From contig PLCM01000032.1 in assembly GCA_003134765.1 (NCBI GenBank), forward strand, positions 116,265-180,264: a stretch of DNA of 64,000 nucleotides, in the 5' to 3' direction. Every line of letters begins with the position of its first letter. Positions within the stretch are counted from its first letter, which is position 1. This DNA comes from Spartobacteria bacterium (GTDB lineage Bacteria > Verrucomicrobiota > Verrucomicrobiia > Chthoniobacterales > UBA10450). The position numbers and the translations under genes are program-made. Of the stretch, positions 1-8,892 are shown piece by piece. Below the pieces are notes generated by a model. The model searched no databases. It was not told the origin of the DNA and saw only the letters and a list, made by a program, of their open reading frames with translations.

Positions 1-14
1 CGCGACACCTTTTC

Positions 15-127
15 GTCATTCCGAACGGAGCGCAGCGGAGTCGAGGAATACCGCTGCGGCACCTTCAAGGTTTGATCACGGGATCCCTCGACTCCGTTTC
101 GTTCCACTGCACTTCGCTCGGGATGAC
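15..127. repeat. Palindromic interspersed repeat, family A, copy 1
   Basis: An imperfect inverted repeat. One arm reads GTCATTCCGAACGGAGCGC and the other ends CTTCGCTCGGGATGAC, with TCGAGG / CCTCGA and a GGGATCCC core between them. Three further copies lie at 23068-23155, 24277-24375 and 25054-25146. It occupies the end of the window downstream of the histidine kinase. A transcript could fold into a long hairpin. No gene is seen in it. Confidence 0.85.
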
Positions 128-145
128 CGGACGGGAACATTCTCG

Positions 146-1924
146 TCAAATCTCCAAGGAAGCGACCCGTTGCGGTTCTGAAAGCCGAAAGCGCACCTCG
201 AACTCAGTCCATTCTTCACTCGACGAAACCAAATGGAGGTCCCCGCCATGGAGCCGCACGAGTTCGCGCGCGAGATTCAGGCCGAGCCCGTGGCCCGCGA
301 TTTTTTCGCCATTGGCGCCGCGCGAAAAGCGCTCAAAAATGTGAGGCTGCATTTCCTCGGGAATCGGACGCCCTGTGTTGCCCACCGTCAAATAAATCCA
401 GCCATTCTCGCTGCGCGCGCTGACATGGACCCGGCCGCCGGGTCGATTGTACTTCCGCGCGTTTTCGAGCAGGTTTTGCAGAATGAGGGAAGTGTAACGC
501 CGTTCACCGGCGATGGAGAGCGAAGGCAGGACATGCGCCTTCACCTCGAGCCGGAGCGGGTCGGGCAATGCGTTCAAATCGTCCAGCCATTCTGCGATCA
601 GTTGGCTGAGATTGACGGGACTGAATTCAATCCTGAGATGGCCGGCGTCCATCCGCGAAAGCAGAAGCAGATCGTCGATCACGCCGGTCAGGCGATAGGT
701 CTGGTGATGAAGCGCGGAGAGTTCGTCATAGAGCGAGGACTCGAGGCTTTCGCGGCGAAGGAGTTCCTCGATCCCGGCGCGCAAAACCGTCACGGGAGTT
801 TTGAGCTGGTGCGACGCATCGGCCGAAAATCGCGTCGACCTCTGCAGTTCCTCGTGGGTGGAGGCCAGCGCGGCCTCGACCCGTTTTCGGCGGGCGCGGT
901 TTTCCTCCGAATCAAGGGCGAGTCTGGCGACTGGCGCGGAAAGTCGTTTCGCAATGAGATGACTGGCCGCGAACCCGATGAGAAGCAGCACCGCCCCCGC
1001 GCCCAGAATTTGCCAGCGGAGTCGATGCTGCCGTGCGATCGCGTTTTGGAGTGGATAGACACAGACCTCATAGACTGCGGGGAACGCGGATTCCGGGTTA
1101 AGCCGCTTGAAGAAGAGCAGGTGCGGATCGCCTTCGATATCGACGCGCGAACTGCGTTCCGCCTTGTTCCCTTCGGCGAGCAGACGCGTCATCTCCCGGT
1201 CGACCACGGCTCGCGCGGATTCCGGAAGGGCCGGCAGATGCAACCAGCCGTTCAGCCAAATTCCGCTCTTCATTTCGTCCGCGCCCCGTTTTTGCACGAC
1301 TTCGAGCGGCTTGAAACCAATGACCAGCGCAGCAATCAGTTCGTTACTCTCGGTCGAGGTAATTGGCAGCGCGATGATCTCGTCGATCGTTTCTTCCGTC
1401 GTGCCGCTCCGGCGCAGGAGGTAACCGATTTGCGCCATTTGCGGCAACGGTTTCAGAGTGAGCTGCGCTTCCTCATCGGCGCGAAGGATACCCACCTCGG
1501 CTGGATTCGGTGGCGGCAGCAGCGCTCCCGTTCGATCGAGGAAGCGATAAAACCTCGCGTGCGGCACGCCCGAGATTTGGTCCGGTTGCGGATTGGCTTC
1601 ATCCTGCGTGATGTCGCGCAGTTCATCCTTCGCGCTGGGATAGAGAAGATCGAGGGCGTTGTCTTCCAGCGCCGCGTGGATGCGCGGCTTCGCCACCAGG
1701 GTGCGGCAGCGCTCGGCGAGCGCGTCGTAGCGCAGTTCCTCAACGCTGTGCAGCGTGGTCAGGTCGGATTGAAAATCGCGCTGCAGACCGCGCTCCAGAT
1801 CGGCCATCGCTTTGCGTTGTGCCAGATAGAGGCCGGTTGCCGTCAGGCCCGCGACCACGAGCATCATGGCGAGGGCAAGCTTCGCGCGGAATCTGGCGGC
1901 GTGAGATTTTCTTTCGGCGCTCAA
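146..1924 (-). CDS. Membrane sensor histidine kinase
   Basis: A 592-residue two-component sensor kinase that should autophosphorylate on His372 and pass the phosphate to a response regulator that is not in this window. A transmembrane helix lies near residues 16-34, followed by a periplasmic sensor region of about 270 residues, a second helix near 305-325 and then a HisKA dimerisation domain with H-box DASHQLKTPV. The ATPase domain has the N-box LLENARKYN and G2 box GHGLGLNLA. The G1 box reads NTGRPIP, with Asn in place of the usual Asp, a variant also found in related kinases. The start is TTG at 1922-1924, overlapping the TGA of the upstream cupredoxin gene (TTGA), so the two are probably translationally coupled. 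The ligand is unknown. Confidence 0.93.
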   Translation of the reverse strand: MSAERKSHAARFRAKLALAMMLVVAGLTATGLYLAQRKAMADLERGLQRDFQSDLTTLHSVEELRYDALAERCRTLVAKPRIHAALEDNALDLLYPSAKDELRDITQDEANPQPDQISGVPHARFYRFLDRTGALLPPPNPAEVGILRADEEAQLTLKPLPQMAQIGYLLRRSGTTEETIDEIIALPITSTESNELIAALVIGFKPLEVVQKRGADEMKSGIWLNGWLHLPALPESARAVVDREMTRLLAEGNKAERSSRVDIEGDPHLLFFKRLNPESAFPAVYEVCVYPLQNAIARQHRLRWQILGAGAVLLLIGFAASHLIAKRLSAPVARLALDSEENRARRKRVEAALASTHEELQRSTRFSADASHQLKTPVTVLRAGIEELLRRESLESSLYDELSALHHQTYRLTGVIDDLLLLSRMDAGHLRIEFSPVNLSQLIAEWLDDLNALPDPLRLEVKAHVLPSLSIAGERRYTSLILQNLLENARKYNRPGGRVHVSARSENGWIYLTVGNTGRPIPEEMQPHIFERFSRGANGEKIAGHGLGLNLARELVRLHGGDLHLVSSSEEWTEFEVRFRLSEPQRVASLEI

Positions 1925-2571
1925 GGAGTCGCAGGAAAGTCGACCTGGAGAGTCGAGCCGCTCTTGAGATCGATCGGATGTTCGCGGGTGGTGCGGCTAT
2001 CGATCCAGGCTTTGAGGGTGTAATGGCCGGCAGGAAGACCCTTTAACCGGAAGTGGCCACTGTCGTCGGTGACCACGAAATGCGGCGTCGCCAGGACGAG
2101 GATGAGTCCGCGCATGTGCTCATGAATATCACAGCGCAACGTGACCAGTCCGGCCACGTCAAAGATCTGGGACGGCACCGGTTTTTCGTCTGGCCGGTAG
2201 CGGCCGAGATCGAAGCGTTTGGCGGGAGAATAAGAGAAGATGTTGTGATAGGTGTCCTTCTCAAGATTCGGAAACTCGACTTTTGTGCCGACCTGGACCG
2301 GCAGGAGCGCGGGCACGAACGCGAGGTCTTTCTGGGCAACTTGTTTGGTCGGCAGATTCGAGGAAGTTGGGAACGATCCTTCCAGATAGACCACGGCGAG
2401 CGGCGGATTGGTCCCGAGCACGCCTCCGGTCGTGACGATCTCGTAGCGCTTGGTCATGACCGGCGCGGATTTCGTCCTGGGCAAGTCCACTTGTCCCTCC
2501 ACTGACCCCTGCGCTGGCGCGGAGCGGGTGAGCGCGCTCAGGAGGCAGAGGCAAAAGACAAGACAGCGCAC
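1921..2571 (-). CDS. Secreted cupredoxin with carboxypeptidase-regulatory-like domain
   Basis: A 216-residue exported protein with a signal peptide (about residues 1-21, ending SAPAQG). The middle resembles a plastocyanin-type blue-copper domain: His109 in DTYHNIF, then Cys147, His150 and Met153 in RCDIHEHM, the spacing expected for type 1 copper ligands. Residues 165-216 form a short carboxypeptidase regulatory-like beta domain (DDSGHFRLKGLPAGHYTLKA). Its stop codon overlaps the start of the histidine kinase. I infer that it may be a periplasmic electron carrier or copper-binding partner feeding a signal to that kinase. The copper site is family knowledge and binding itself is not shown. Confidence 0.85.
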   Translation of the reverse strand: MRCLVFCLCLLSALTRSAPAQGSVEGQVDLPRTKSAPVMTKRYEIVTTGGVLGTNPPLAVVYLEGSFPTSSNLPTKQVAQKDLAFVPALLPVQVGTKVEFPNLEKDTYHNIFSYSPAKRFDLGRYRPDEKPVPSQIFDVAGLVTLRCDIHEHMRGLILVLATPHFVVTDDSGHFRLKGLPAGHYTLKAWIDSRTTREHPIDLKSGSTLQVDFPATP

Positions 2572-2668
2572 ATTACTAGTTCGCGTTAGATAGCCTTGCC
2601 CTCAAGGCGCAAGACGATCTTTCGAACTGTCGGCTTCCTTCAACCGCCGGGTGGCGGCGCTGTGGGGA

Positions 2669-5167
2669 TTATTCCGTTCGCAGCGCTACCATCGGATTCA
2701 CGCGGGTGGCGCGGCGGGCGGGGACGAAGCAGGAGATCGCGGCGACCAGGGTAAGGAGGCCGGCAACGACCAGGTAAATGAACGGGTCGAGCGGCTTTAC
2801 CTTGAACAGGATGTTTTGCAGAGCGGCGGCTGCAACCACCCCGAGCAGGAGAGCGGCGCCACCGGCGCCCAGCACGAGACCAATCACGAGCTGCCACGCT
2901 CCCTGTTGCATGACCATCCGGAAAATCCGCTTCGCGTCCGCACCCAACGCCATCCTGATGCCGAATTCCTGGGTGCGCTGATTCACCGAGAAGCTCATCA
3001 CGCCATAGAGCCCGACCGCCGACAACATGAAGGCGACAGCGCCGAAAATGGTGAACAGCGTCGCGGTCAGCCGGTTAACGCCAAGGATCTCATCATGCAG
3101 CCGTGCGGGCGTCCCGGTGAAGTAAGTGGGCAGGTTGGAGTCTAATTCGGCGATCGCTTTGCTCAGGACTGGGCCGATATTCGCCGCGTTTTGGCCGGCG
3201 CGCGGACGCACCACAATGGTGCAGAACTGCGCGGCGGGTGTGGCCGCTAACAGCGGAACATAGAAGCCAACGCTATCCCGCTCCGCATTGAACGGCCCTT
3301 GCATCAGCATGTCAGGCGCGACCCCGACGATCGTGCGCCACGGCTCCGGCTTTGCCGGATTGAAACGCCGCACCTGATGCCCAAGCGCACTCTGGTTGCC
3401 AAAGTATTTTCGCGCGAAACTTGCGTTCACGATCGCGACCGGTTGTTTCGTGTCGGAATCTTCGATCGTGAAATCCCGGCCTTCGAGGATCTTCAGGCCG
3501 AGGGAGCTGAAATAGCCGTCCGAAACTGACTCCGAGTTGCCTCGCGGCCGGTCGCGATCAGTCACGTAGGTCTGGCCGTCGACTTCGTACTGGCCGAAGT
3601 TCGCAAAAGTCATCCGGAACCGGTCGCTCATCGCCGCATCGACGAAGGCCGGATTGGCCCGAAGCGATCGCAAGGCCCGAACAAAAAACTGGTGCTTCGC
3701 GTCGTCGGTCGGGTAATCGCCTTCCATCAATCCCATGCGCGCGCTGTAAACGGCGTTCTCATCGTAACCGTAATCCTGCGAGGTCTGGTTCCGAATCGAC
3801 TTGATCTGCAGGGTCGCGGCGATAAGCAACGCCGCAGTGAGCGCGATCTGACCGATGACCAGGACCCGCGTGATCACGTTCACCAGGCGGCTGCTGTTGC
3901 CGCGACCGCCCTCTTTCATCATTTCTGCGGCGTTGCCCCGGGCGCTCAGGATCGCCGGGACGAGCCCGGACAGGAGCGTCGCGAAAACCACAATGCCGAG
4001 AGTAAAAGCGAGGACTTTGCCATCAATTGTGAACTGGACCCAGTAGGGCAACGGGAACGGCAAAGCGTTCATCGAGCGGATAAGCAGACGAACGGCCAAC
4101 TCGGCCAAGAACACGCCGACGAGTGCGCCCATGGCGGCAAGGAGGAAACTTTCCGTCATCATCTGACGGACCAGGCGCCAGCGGGTAGCTCCGAGGGCTC
4201 CGCGGATGGCCAGTTCCTTGGCGCGCAAGGCAGCGCGGCCAAACTGCATGTTCATCACGTTTACGCAGGCAATCACCAGGACGAGAATCACCGCGCCCAG
4301 CATCGCGTAAACGATCTGGCGCAGTTGCGGACCCGTGAACGAATTGAGGAGCGGCTGGACGCTGGCCGAGGTCAGATGCTCGTTGGTTTTGGGATTGTCG
4401 TGCGCGATCCGTTTTGCCAGCGCGGAAAATTCCGCGTTAACCTGATCGAGCGAGATCCCTTCCTTGAGCCGCCCCATGATGGCGGGCGCTGAGCCCCCGG
4501 CCAGGGGGTCTTCGCGAGGCCGGAGCGGAAACTCATTGTAGAGCGGCACCCACAGTTGCTCCGAGATCGGGAACTTAAAGTTTTCGGGCATGACTCCGAT
4601 GATGGTGGCCGCCTTGCCATTTATTCGGACCGATTGCCCGACGATGTTCGAATCTCCGCCGAAATCGCGCTTCCAGATTTCGTAGCCCAGGATCGTTGTC
4701 TTCTCCGCGCCGGGCTTGTTGTCGTCCGCCGTAAAATCGCGGCCCATGATCGGCGACACGCCCACGATCCGGAAGAAATCCTCGGTGACATATCCGCCGG
4801 TGTAGCGTTGCGGGTTGTTCTTGTAGGTGACGTTGATCGTCGATCCATTCAGGTAGCCCGACATCAGCGCGAAGGATTGCTGGCCGGCCTTCAAGTCTTC
4901 GTAGTCCTGGGCGGACGGGATGAAGCCGCTCCCGAAATTATTCTGCTGCGGCGTTGCCTGCGGATCGAGCAGGCCGACGCTCACGAGCTGTTCCGGATGC
5001 GCGAAGGAAAATCCGCGGAGGACAAAGGCGTTGACGATGGTGAACTGCGTGGTCACTCCGGCGATCCCCAGGGCGAGGACCAGCACGGCAAGAAAACAGA
5101 ACGTTTTTTCTTTGAAAAGAATCCGCAAACCGATGCGGACATCCTGGTGAAAGGTATCGAGTATCAT
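2669..5167 (-). CDS. ADOP-type ABC transporter permease (MacB/FtsX), copy 1
   Basis: An 832-residue inner-membrane permease of the MacB/FtsX fold in the doubled ADOP arrangement. An N-terminal helix (LAVLVLALGIAGVTTQFTIV) is followed by a large MacB periplasmic core domain, three helices near residues 280-420, then a second periplasmic core and three C-terminal helices, ending with VPARRATRVNPMVALRTE. No ABC ATPase gene lies nearby, which is usual for orphan ADOP genes. Substrate unknown; the family exports peptides, macrolides or lipoproteins, or signals mechanically. It is a close paralogue of the gene directly upstream (5253-7757), and the 59 bp before each start codon are also duplicated. 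Confidence 0.92.
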   Translation of the reverse strand: MILDTFHQDVRIGLRILFKEKTFCFLAVLVLALGIAGVTTQFTIVNAFVLRGFSFAHPEQLVSVGLLDPQATPQQNNFGSGFIPSAQDYEDLKAGQQSFALMSGYLNGSTINVTYKNNPQRYTGGYVTEDFFRIVGVSPIMGRDFTADDNKPGAEKTTILGYEIWKRDFGGDSNIVGQSVRINGKAATIIGVMPENFKFPISEQLWVPLYNEFPLRPREDPLAGGSAPAIMGRLKEGISLDQVNAEFSALAKRIAHDNPKTNEHLTSASVQPLLNSFTGPQLRQIVYAMLGAVILVLVIACVNVMNMQFGRAALRAKELAIRGALGATRWRLVRQMMTESFLLAAMGALVGVFLAELAVRLLIRSMNALPFPLPYWVQFTIDGKVLAFTLGIVVFATLLSGLVPAILSARGNAAEMMKEGGRGNSSRLVNVITRVLVIGQIALTAALLIAATLQIKSIRNQTSQDYGYDENAVYSARMGLMEGDYPTDDAKHQFFVRALRSLRANPAFVDAAMSDRFRMTFANFGQYEVDGQTYVTDRDRPRGNSESVSDGYFSSLGLKILEGRDFTIEDSDTKQPVAIVNASFARKYFGNQSALGHQVRRFNPAKPEPWRTIVGVAPDMLMQGPFNAERDSVGFYVPLLAATPAAQFCTIVVRPRAGQNAANIGPVLSKAIAELDSNLPTYFTGTPARLHDEILGVNRLTATLFTIFGAVAFMLSAVGLYGVMSFSVNQRTQEFGIRMALGADAKRIFRMVMQQGAWQLVIGLVLGAGGAALLLGVVAAAALQNILFKVKPLDPFIYLVVAGLLTLVAAISCFVPARRATRVNPMVALRTE

Positions 5168-5226
5168 AGTGGTAGTAGGGTTGGAGTCAGAGGCGATGAA
5201 GGGCGCTTCGAAAACGAGATGCGGGA
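5168..5226 (-). repeat. Duplicated leader of ADOP gene, copy 1
   Basis: The 59 bp directly upstream of the ADOP copy 1 start codon match the leader of copy 2 (7758-7816) at nearly every position; both contain GGGTTGGAGT and TGAAGGGCGCTTCGAA. The duplication therefore included the ribosome-binding region and possibly the promoter. Confidence 0.8.
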
Positions 5227-5252
5227 GAAGGCCGAAGACGCATCAAAATATT

Positions 5253-7757
5253 TTACTCGGTGCGGAGCGCTACCATTGGGTTGACCCGCGTGGCGCGGCG
5301 AGCTGGAACGAAACACGACGCCGCGGCAACCAGGGTGAGCAGACCCGAGACCACGAGGTAAATCGTAGGATCGAGCGCATTGACCTTGAACAAGATGTTT
5401 TTGAGCGCGGCGGCGGCGACGACGCCGAGGAGCAGCGCGATGCCGCCCGCACCCAGGACGAGGCCGATCGCGAGCTGCCACGCGCCCTGGCTCATGACCA
5501 TGCGCAAAATCCGCACCGCATCGGCACCGAGCGCCATGCGAATGCCGAATTCTTGCGTCCGTTGATTCACGGAAAAGCTCATTACGCCGTAAAGGCCGAC
5601 GCCGGAGAGAATGAAGGCGACGATGCCGAAGATGCTGAAGAGCGTGGCGATGACGCGATTGCCAGAGAGGATGTCGTTGTGGAATTGCGCGGGCGTGCCG
5701 GGGAAGTACGTCGGCAGGTTTGAGTCGAGCACGGCGACGGCTTTGCTCAGGACAGGGCCGATGGTGTCGGCGCGCTGGCCGGCGCGTGGCCTAACGAGGA
5801 CTGTGGCAAACTGCGTGGCGGGCGAGGCGCCGAGCAGCGGCATGTAAAAGCCGGCCGCCTCGGTCTGCTGATCGAACGGGCCCTGCATCAACGTGTCGGG
5901 CACGACGCCGACGATGGTACGCCACGGCTGTTCTTTGCCGGGATTGAAGATGCGCACCTGATGTCCGAGCGCGCTCTGGTTGCCCCAGTGTTTGCGCGCG
6001 AAGCTGGCGTTCACAAGCGCAACTGGTTGCTTCGCGTCGCTGTCCTCGATGGTGAAATCGCGGCCTTCGCGGAGCTTGAGACCGAGCGTCGTAAAGTAGC
6101 TGTCCGAGACGGATTCGAAATTGCAGCGCGGACGATCGCGATCGGTTAGATAACTTTGACCGTCGACCTCGTATTGGCCGCCGGGCGCGAAGGTCATGCG
6201 GAAGCGATCGGTCATGGCCGCGGCTTCGAATTGCGGATCGTTGCGCAGCGCACGGACCGCGCGAGTGAAGAAATCACGGCGCGATTCCTCCGTCGGATAC
6301 GGCGCTTCCATCAAGGCCAGGCGCGCGGCGTAGACTCCGTTCTCGTCGTAGCCGTAGTCGAGCTTCGTTTGGTTACGGATTGATTTGATCTGCAACATCG
6401 CGGCAATGAGCAGCGCCGCGGTCAGCGCGATTTGTCCCACGACGAGCACACGCGTGATGACGTTGACGAGACGGCTGCTGTTGCCCCGCCCGCCTTCTTT
6501 CATCACTTCGGCGGGATTGCCGCGCGAGCTGAGGAAGGCCGGGAGCAAACCGGAGACGACCGTCGCGAGGAGCGTGATCGCGAGAGTGAATGTGAGCACG
6601 CGACCGTCGATCGTGAAGCGCCACCAATACGGCGGCGGGAACGGCGCGGCCTTCACCATTTTGTCGAACATGTCCGTGCCCCAAAAGGCGAGCAGGCAAC
6701 CGGCGATTGCACCGAAGATCGCAACGACCAGGCTTTCCGTAAGCATCTGCCTGACGAGTCGCCAGCGCGTGGCGCCGAGCGCGCCGCGAATGGCCAGCTC
6801 TTTCGCGCGCAAGGCAGCGCGGCCGAATTGCATGTTCATCACGTTCACGCAGGCGATGAGCAGGACGACAATTACCGCACCGAGCGCGGCCCAAACCGTC
6901 TGGCGCAGCTGCACGCCCGTAAAGAATTTTATTAGCGGCATGACACTGGCGGAGGTGAAATTCTGGTTCGTTTTCGGATTATCGGCCGCGATGTTGCGCG
7001 CGATCGCGATCATCTCCGCGTTGGCCTGATCGAGCGTGACGCCTGGCTTCAGCCGGCCCATCACCGCAGGCGCACGACTGTTCGCGCCCAGGAAAAGTTC
7101 GCCGCGCGGCGTCGGCGGCCACTCATTATACAGAGGCGTCCAGAGTTCCTCCGAGATCGGGAACTCAAAGCCCGGCGGCATAACGCCGATGATCGTCGCG
7201 GCTTTGCCGTTAATCGTAACGCTCTGCCCGACGATGTTCGGATCGGCGTTGAAATCGCGGCGCCAGATTTTGTCGCCGAGGATCGCGGTCTTCGGTGCGC
7301 CGGCCTTGTTGTCCTCGGCGGTGAAATCGCGGCCGAGAACGGGCGAGACGCCGATGATCTTGAACAGGTCGTCCGTGATATAGGCGCCGGTATAACGCTG
7401 CGGATTGTTGTTGTAGGTGACGTTGATGGTCGAGCCGTTCAGGTAGCCGGCCATCATCAAGAACGATTTCTGCGCCGCTTTAATGTCCTCGTAATCCTGC
7501 GCGGCGGGAATGTTGCCGTTGCCGAAGTTGTTGTTCTGATCGCTCGCCTTCGGATCGATTAGCCCGACGCTGACGAGCTGCTCGGGATGCGGAAACGAAA
7601 ACCCGCGCAGGACGATCGCGTTGACCACCGCGAACTGCGTCATCGCGCCGCCAATGCCGAGCGCGAGGACGAGCACGGCCAGAAGACAAAACGATTTTTC
7701 CTTGAAGAGGATGCGCAGACCGATGCGGACATCCTGGCGAAAGGCATCGAGGATCAT
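5253..7757 (-). CDS. ADOP-type ABC transporter permease (MacB/FtsX), copy 2
   Basis: An 834-residue paralogue of the downstream permease with the same layout: N-terminal helix, MacB periplasmic core (NGSTINVTY, IIGVMPPGFEFPI), a helix block containing MNMQFGRAALRAKELAIRGA, a second core domain and a C-terminal helix block ending VNPMVALRTE. Long identical stretches with copy 1 point to a fairly recent tandem duplication. Differences concentrate in the periplasmic regions, as expected if the two recognise different partners. Each copy keeps its own leader, so they may be transcribed together or separately. No ATPase gene is adjacent. Confidence 0.92.
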   Translation of the reverse strand: MILDAFRQDVRIGLRILFKEKSFCLLAVLVLALGIGGAMTQFAVVNAIVLRGFSFPHPEQLVSVGLIDPKASDQNNNFGNGNIPAAQDYEDIKAAQKSFLMMAGYLNGSTINVTYNNNPQRYTGAYITDDLFKIIGVSPVLGRDFTAEDNKAGAPKTAILGDKIWRRDFNADPNIVGQSVTINGKAATIIGVMPPGFEFPISEELWTPLYNEWPPTPRGELFLGANSRAPAVMGRLKPGVTLDQANAEMIAIARNIAADNPKTNQNFTSASVMPLIKFFTGVQLRQTVWAALGAVIVVLLIACVNVMNMQFGRAALRAKELAIRGALGATRWRLVRQMLTESLVVAIFGAIAGCLLAFWGTDMFDKMVKAAPFPPPYWWRFTIDGRVLTFTLAITLLATVVSGLLPAFLSSRGNPAEVMKEGGRGNSSRLVNVITRVLVVGQIALTAALLIAAMLQIKSIRNQTKLDYGYDENGVYAARLALMEAPYPTEESRRDFFTRAVRALRNDPQFEAAAMTDRFRMTFAPGGQYEVDGQSYLTDRDRPRCNFESVSDSYFTTLGLKLREGRDFTIEDSDAKQPVALVNASFARKHWGNQSALGHQVRIFNPGKEQPWRTIVGVVPDTLMQGPFDQQTEAAGFYMPLLGASPATQFATVLVRPRAGQRADTIGPVLSKAVAVLDSNLPTYFPGTPAQFHNDILSGNRVIATLFSIFGIVAFILSGVGLYGVMSFSVNQRTQEFGIRMALGADAVRILRMVMSQGAWQLAIGLVLGAGGIALLLGVVAAAALKNILFKVNALDPTIYLVVSGLLTLVAAASCFVPARRATRVNPMVALRTE

Positions 7758-7816
7758 AGTTGTAGTTGGGTTGGAGTTAGAGACGGTGAAGGGCGCTTCG
7801 AAGATGAGATGCGGGC
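7758..7816 (-). repeat. Duplicated leader of ADOP gene, copy 2
   Basis: Counterpart of 5168-5226, immediately upstream of the copy 2 start codon. The similarity fades after the shared GAGATGCGGG. Confidence 0.8.
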
Positions 7817-7922
7817 GGAGCCGAAGATGGATTCAAAAAAGGCGAACGCCGCGCCTCGATCCGATTGGCTCACGCTAAACAAACGCCGCCCCGCGGTCTT
7901 TTTGTTTAACCGGTTCGGTTGG

Positions 7923-8093
7923 CTAATCGATGGCATAAAGGTTTCCATCAGTGCTGCCGAAATAGATGGTGCCGTTGATCAGCTTCAGCTCATGCCCGGG
8001 AATTTGCGCGACGCCTTCCCAGCGGCCGGCCGTCTTTTCCGTCGCCTCGCAAAGGGCGACGGAAGCAAACAGGATGGTGGCGAATAATCGCAA
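7923..8093 (-). CDS. Small secreted protein, 56 residues, possible remnant
   Basis: Reading from TTG at 8093 to TAG at 7923 gives a 56-residue protein with a convincing signal peptide (MRLFATILFASVALCEA). It is followed by TAGRWEGVAQIPGHELKLI and GTIYFGSTDGNLYAID. The first stretch looks like the beginning of some exported hydrolases, the last like one blade of a PQQ/YVTN beta-propeller. It may be a tiny real gene or a deletion fusion of two larger genes. GGAG stands about 9 bases before the TTG. No homologue is recognised with certainty. Confidence 0.4.
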   Translation of the reverse strand: MRLFATILFASVALCEATEKTAGRWEGVAQIPGHELKLINGTIYFGSTDGNLYAID

Positions 8094-8120
8094 CGAAGTT
8101 CTCCGGAACTGCGTTGTCGA

Positions 8121-8348
8121 TTAGGCGGGTTGATTCGTATCGACCGATTGCGCGATCGAAGTCGTGTGGACCACGGTGAGTGGCAACTCGATCGGCTGCT
8201 TCGCCATTTGCCAGATCGAGAAGAGAGCGCTCAGGACGACGGCAAAATAAACGGCACCTTCAAAGATGCTGCGTTCTTTTTCTTCGGAACGAACCAGTAA
8301 CGCGTAGGTCGACTCGAATCCTTCGACGGAGAAAGTATTGTTTTTCAT
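8121..8348 (-). CDS. Small single-pass membrane protein, unknown
   Basis: A 75-residue protein if started at the ATG at 8348 (MKNNTFSVEGFESTYALL); an upstream ATG at 8372 would add eight residues. One transmembrane helix is visible around GAVYFAVVLSALFSIW, preceded by a charged stretch (RSEEKERS). The C-terminus is rich in Thr, Ser and Val. It lies between two other small minus-strand genes. No family is recognised; a role at the inner membrane is all that can be inferred. Confidence 0.55.
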   Translation of the reverse strand: MKNNTFSVEGFESTYALLVRSEEKERSIFEGAVYFAVVLSALFSIWQMAKQPIELPLTVVHTTSIAQSVDTNQPA

Positions 8349-8524
8349 AGGGTTGATTTGATTGACGATCATCCCTATTGCAAAGGCCGTGCCACCATCC
8401 CATGAAGAATTATAAGTCGTTGATGAACAAAAGTTTGCTCATGTCGTCTAAGCGTTGTCCCAATCGTTGCCCGTCTCGCGCTCGGGATTGACCGTTCCGA
8501 ATTTGGGACAACAAAATTCGTCCC

Positions 8525-8563
8525 GAAAACAGAAGCGCAGGGGCCGAAACCCCCCTGCGCTTC
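8525..8563 (-). terminator. Rho-independent terminator of the 64-residue gene
   Basis: A perfect 12-bp stem (8532-8543 pairing with 8552-8563, GAAGCGCAGGGG) with an 8-base loop, followed on the minus strand by TGTTTT. It begins about 20 bp after the stop codon of the gene at 8584-8778. Confidence 0.8.
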
Positions 8564-8583
8564 AAGTGAACTGACCAGCCGGA

Positions 8584-8778
8584 TTACATGTAGTTCAACG
8601 CGCCGCAACGCCAGCACGTGAACCAGCTCCAATTGCCGTGGACATAGTTTCCCGCGCCATCTTTCCAGCAGGTGTAGAGCATGTGCCGGCGGCGCCCGCC
8701 CGCTTCACTCTCATCGCCTTTTTCCGTCCCACCACCGCCCTCTTTATCCGGTTTTTGACCTGATTTTTCGTCAGCCAT
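8584..8778 (-). CDS. Small Trp/Cys-rich protein, unknown
   Basis: A 64-residue protein in two halves. Residues 1-32 are charged and Gly/Glu/Lys rich (KEGGGGTEKGDESEAGG). The C-terminal half is aromatic and cysteine rich (LYTCWKDGAGNYVHGNWSW, then FTCWRCGALNYM). An AGAGAGGAAAT ribosome-binding site stands just before the ATG and a strong terminator follows, so this is a genuine, separately expressed unit. The split layout recalls leader/core peptides or very small metal-binding proteins, but only three cysteines are present and no modification enzyme is adjacent. Function unknown. Confidence 0.75.
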   Translation of the reverse strand: MADEKSGQKPDKEGGGGTEKGDESEAGGRRRHMLYTCWKDGAGNYVHGNWSWFTCWRCGALNYM

Positions 8779-8892
8779 AATATTTCCTCTCTTTGTTGGT
8801 TAGTGTTTGCCTGCCACATGTTTCCGTGTGACGGCGGGTCGCCAGTTATGCCGATTCCCGGCAGGTGAGGCAAGCCCTCAGTCAGTCCAAAA

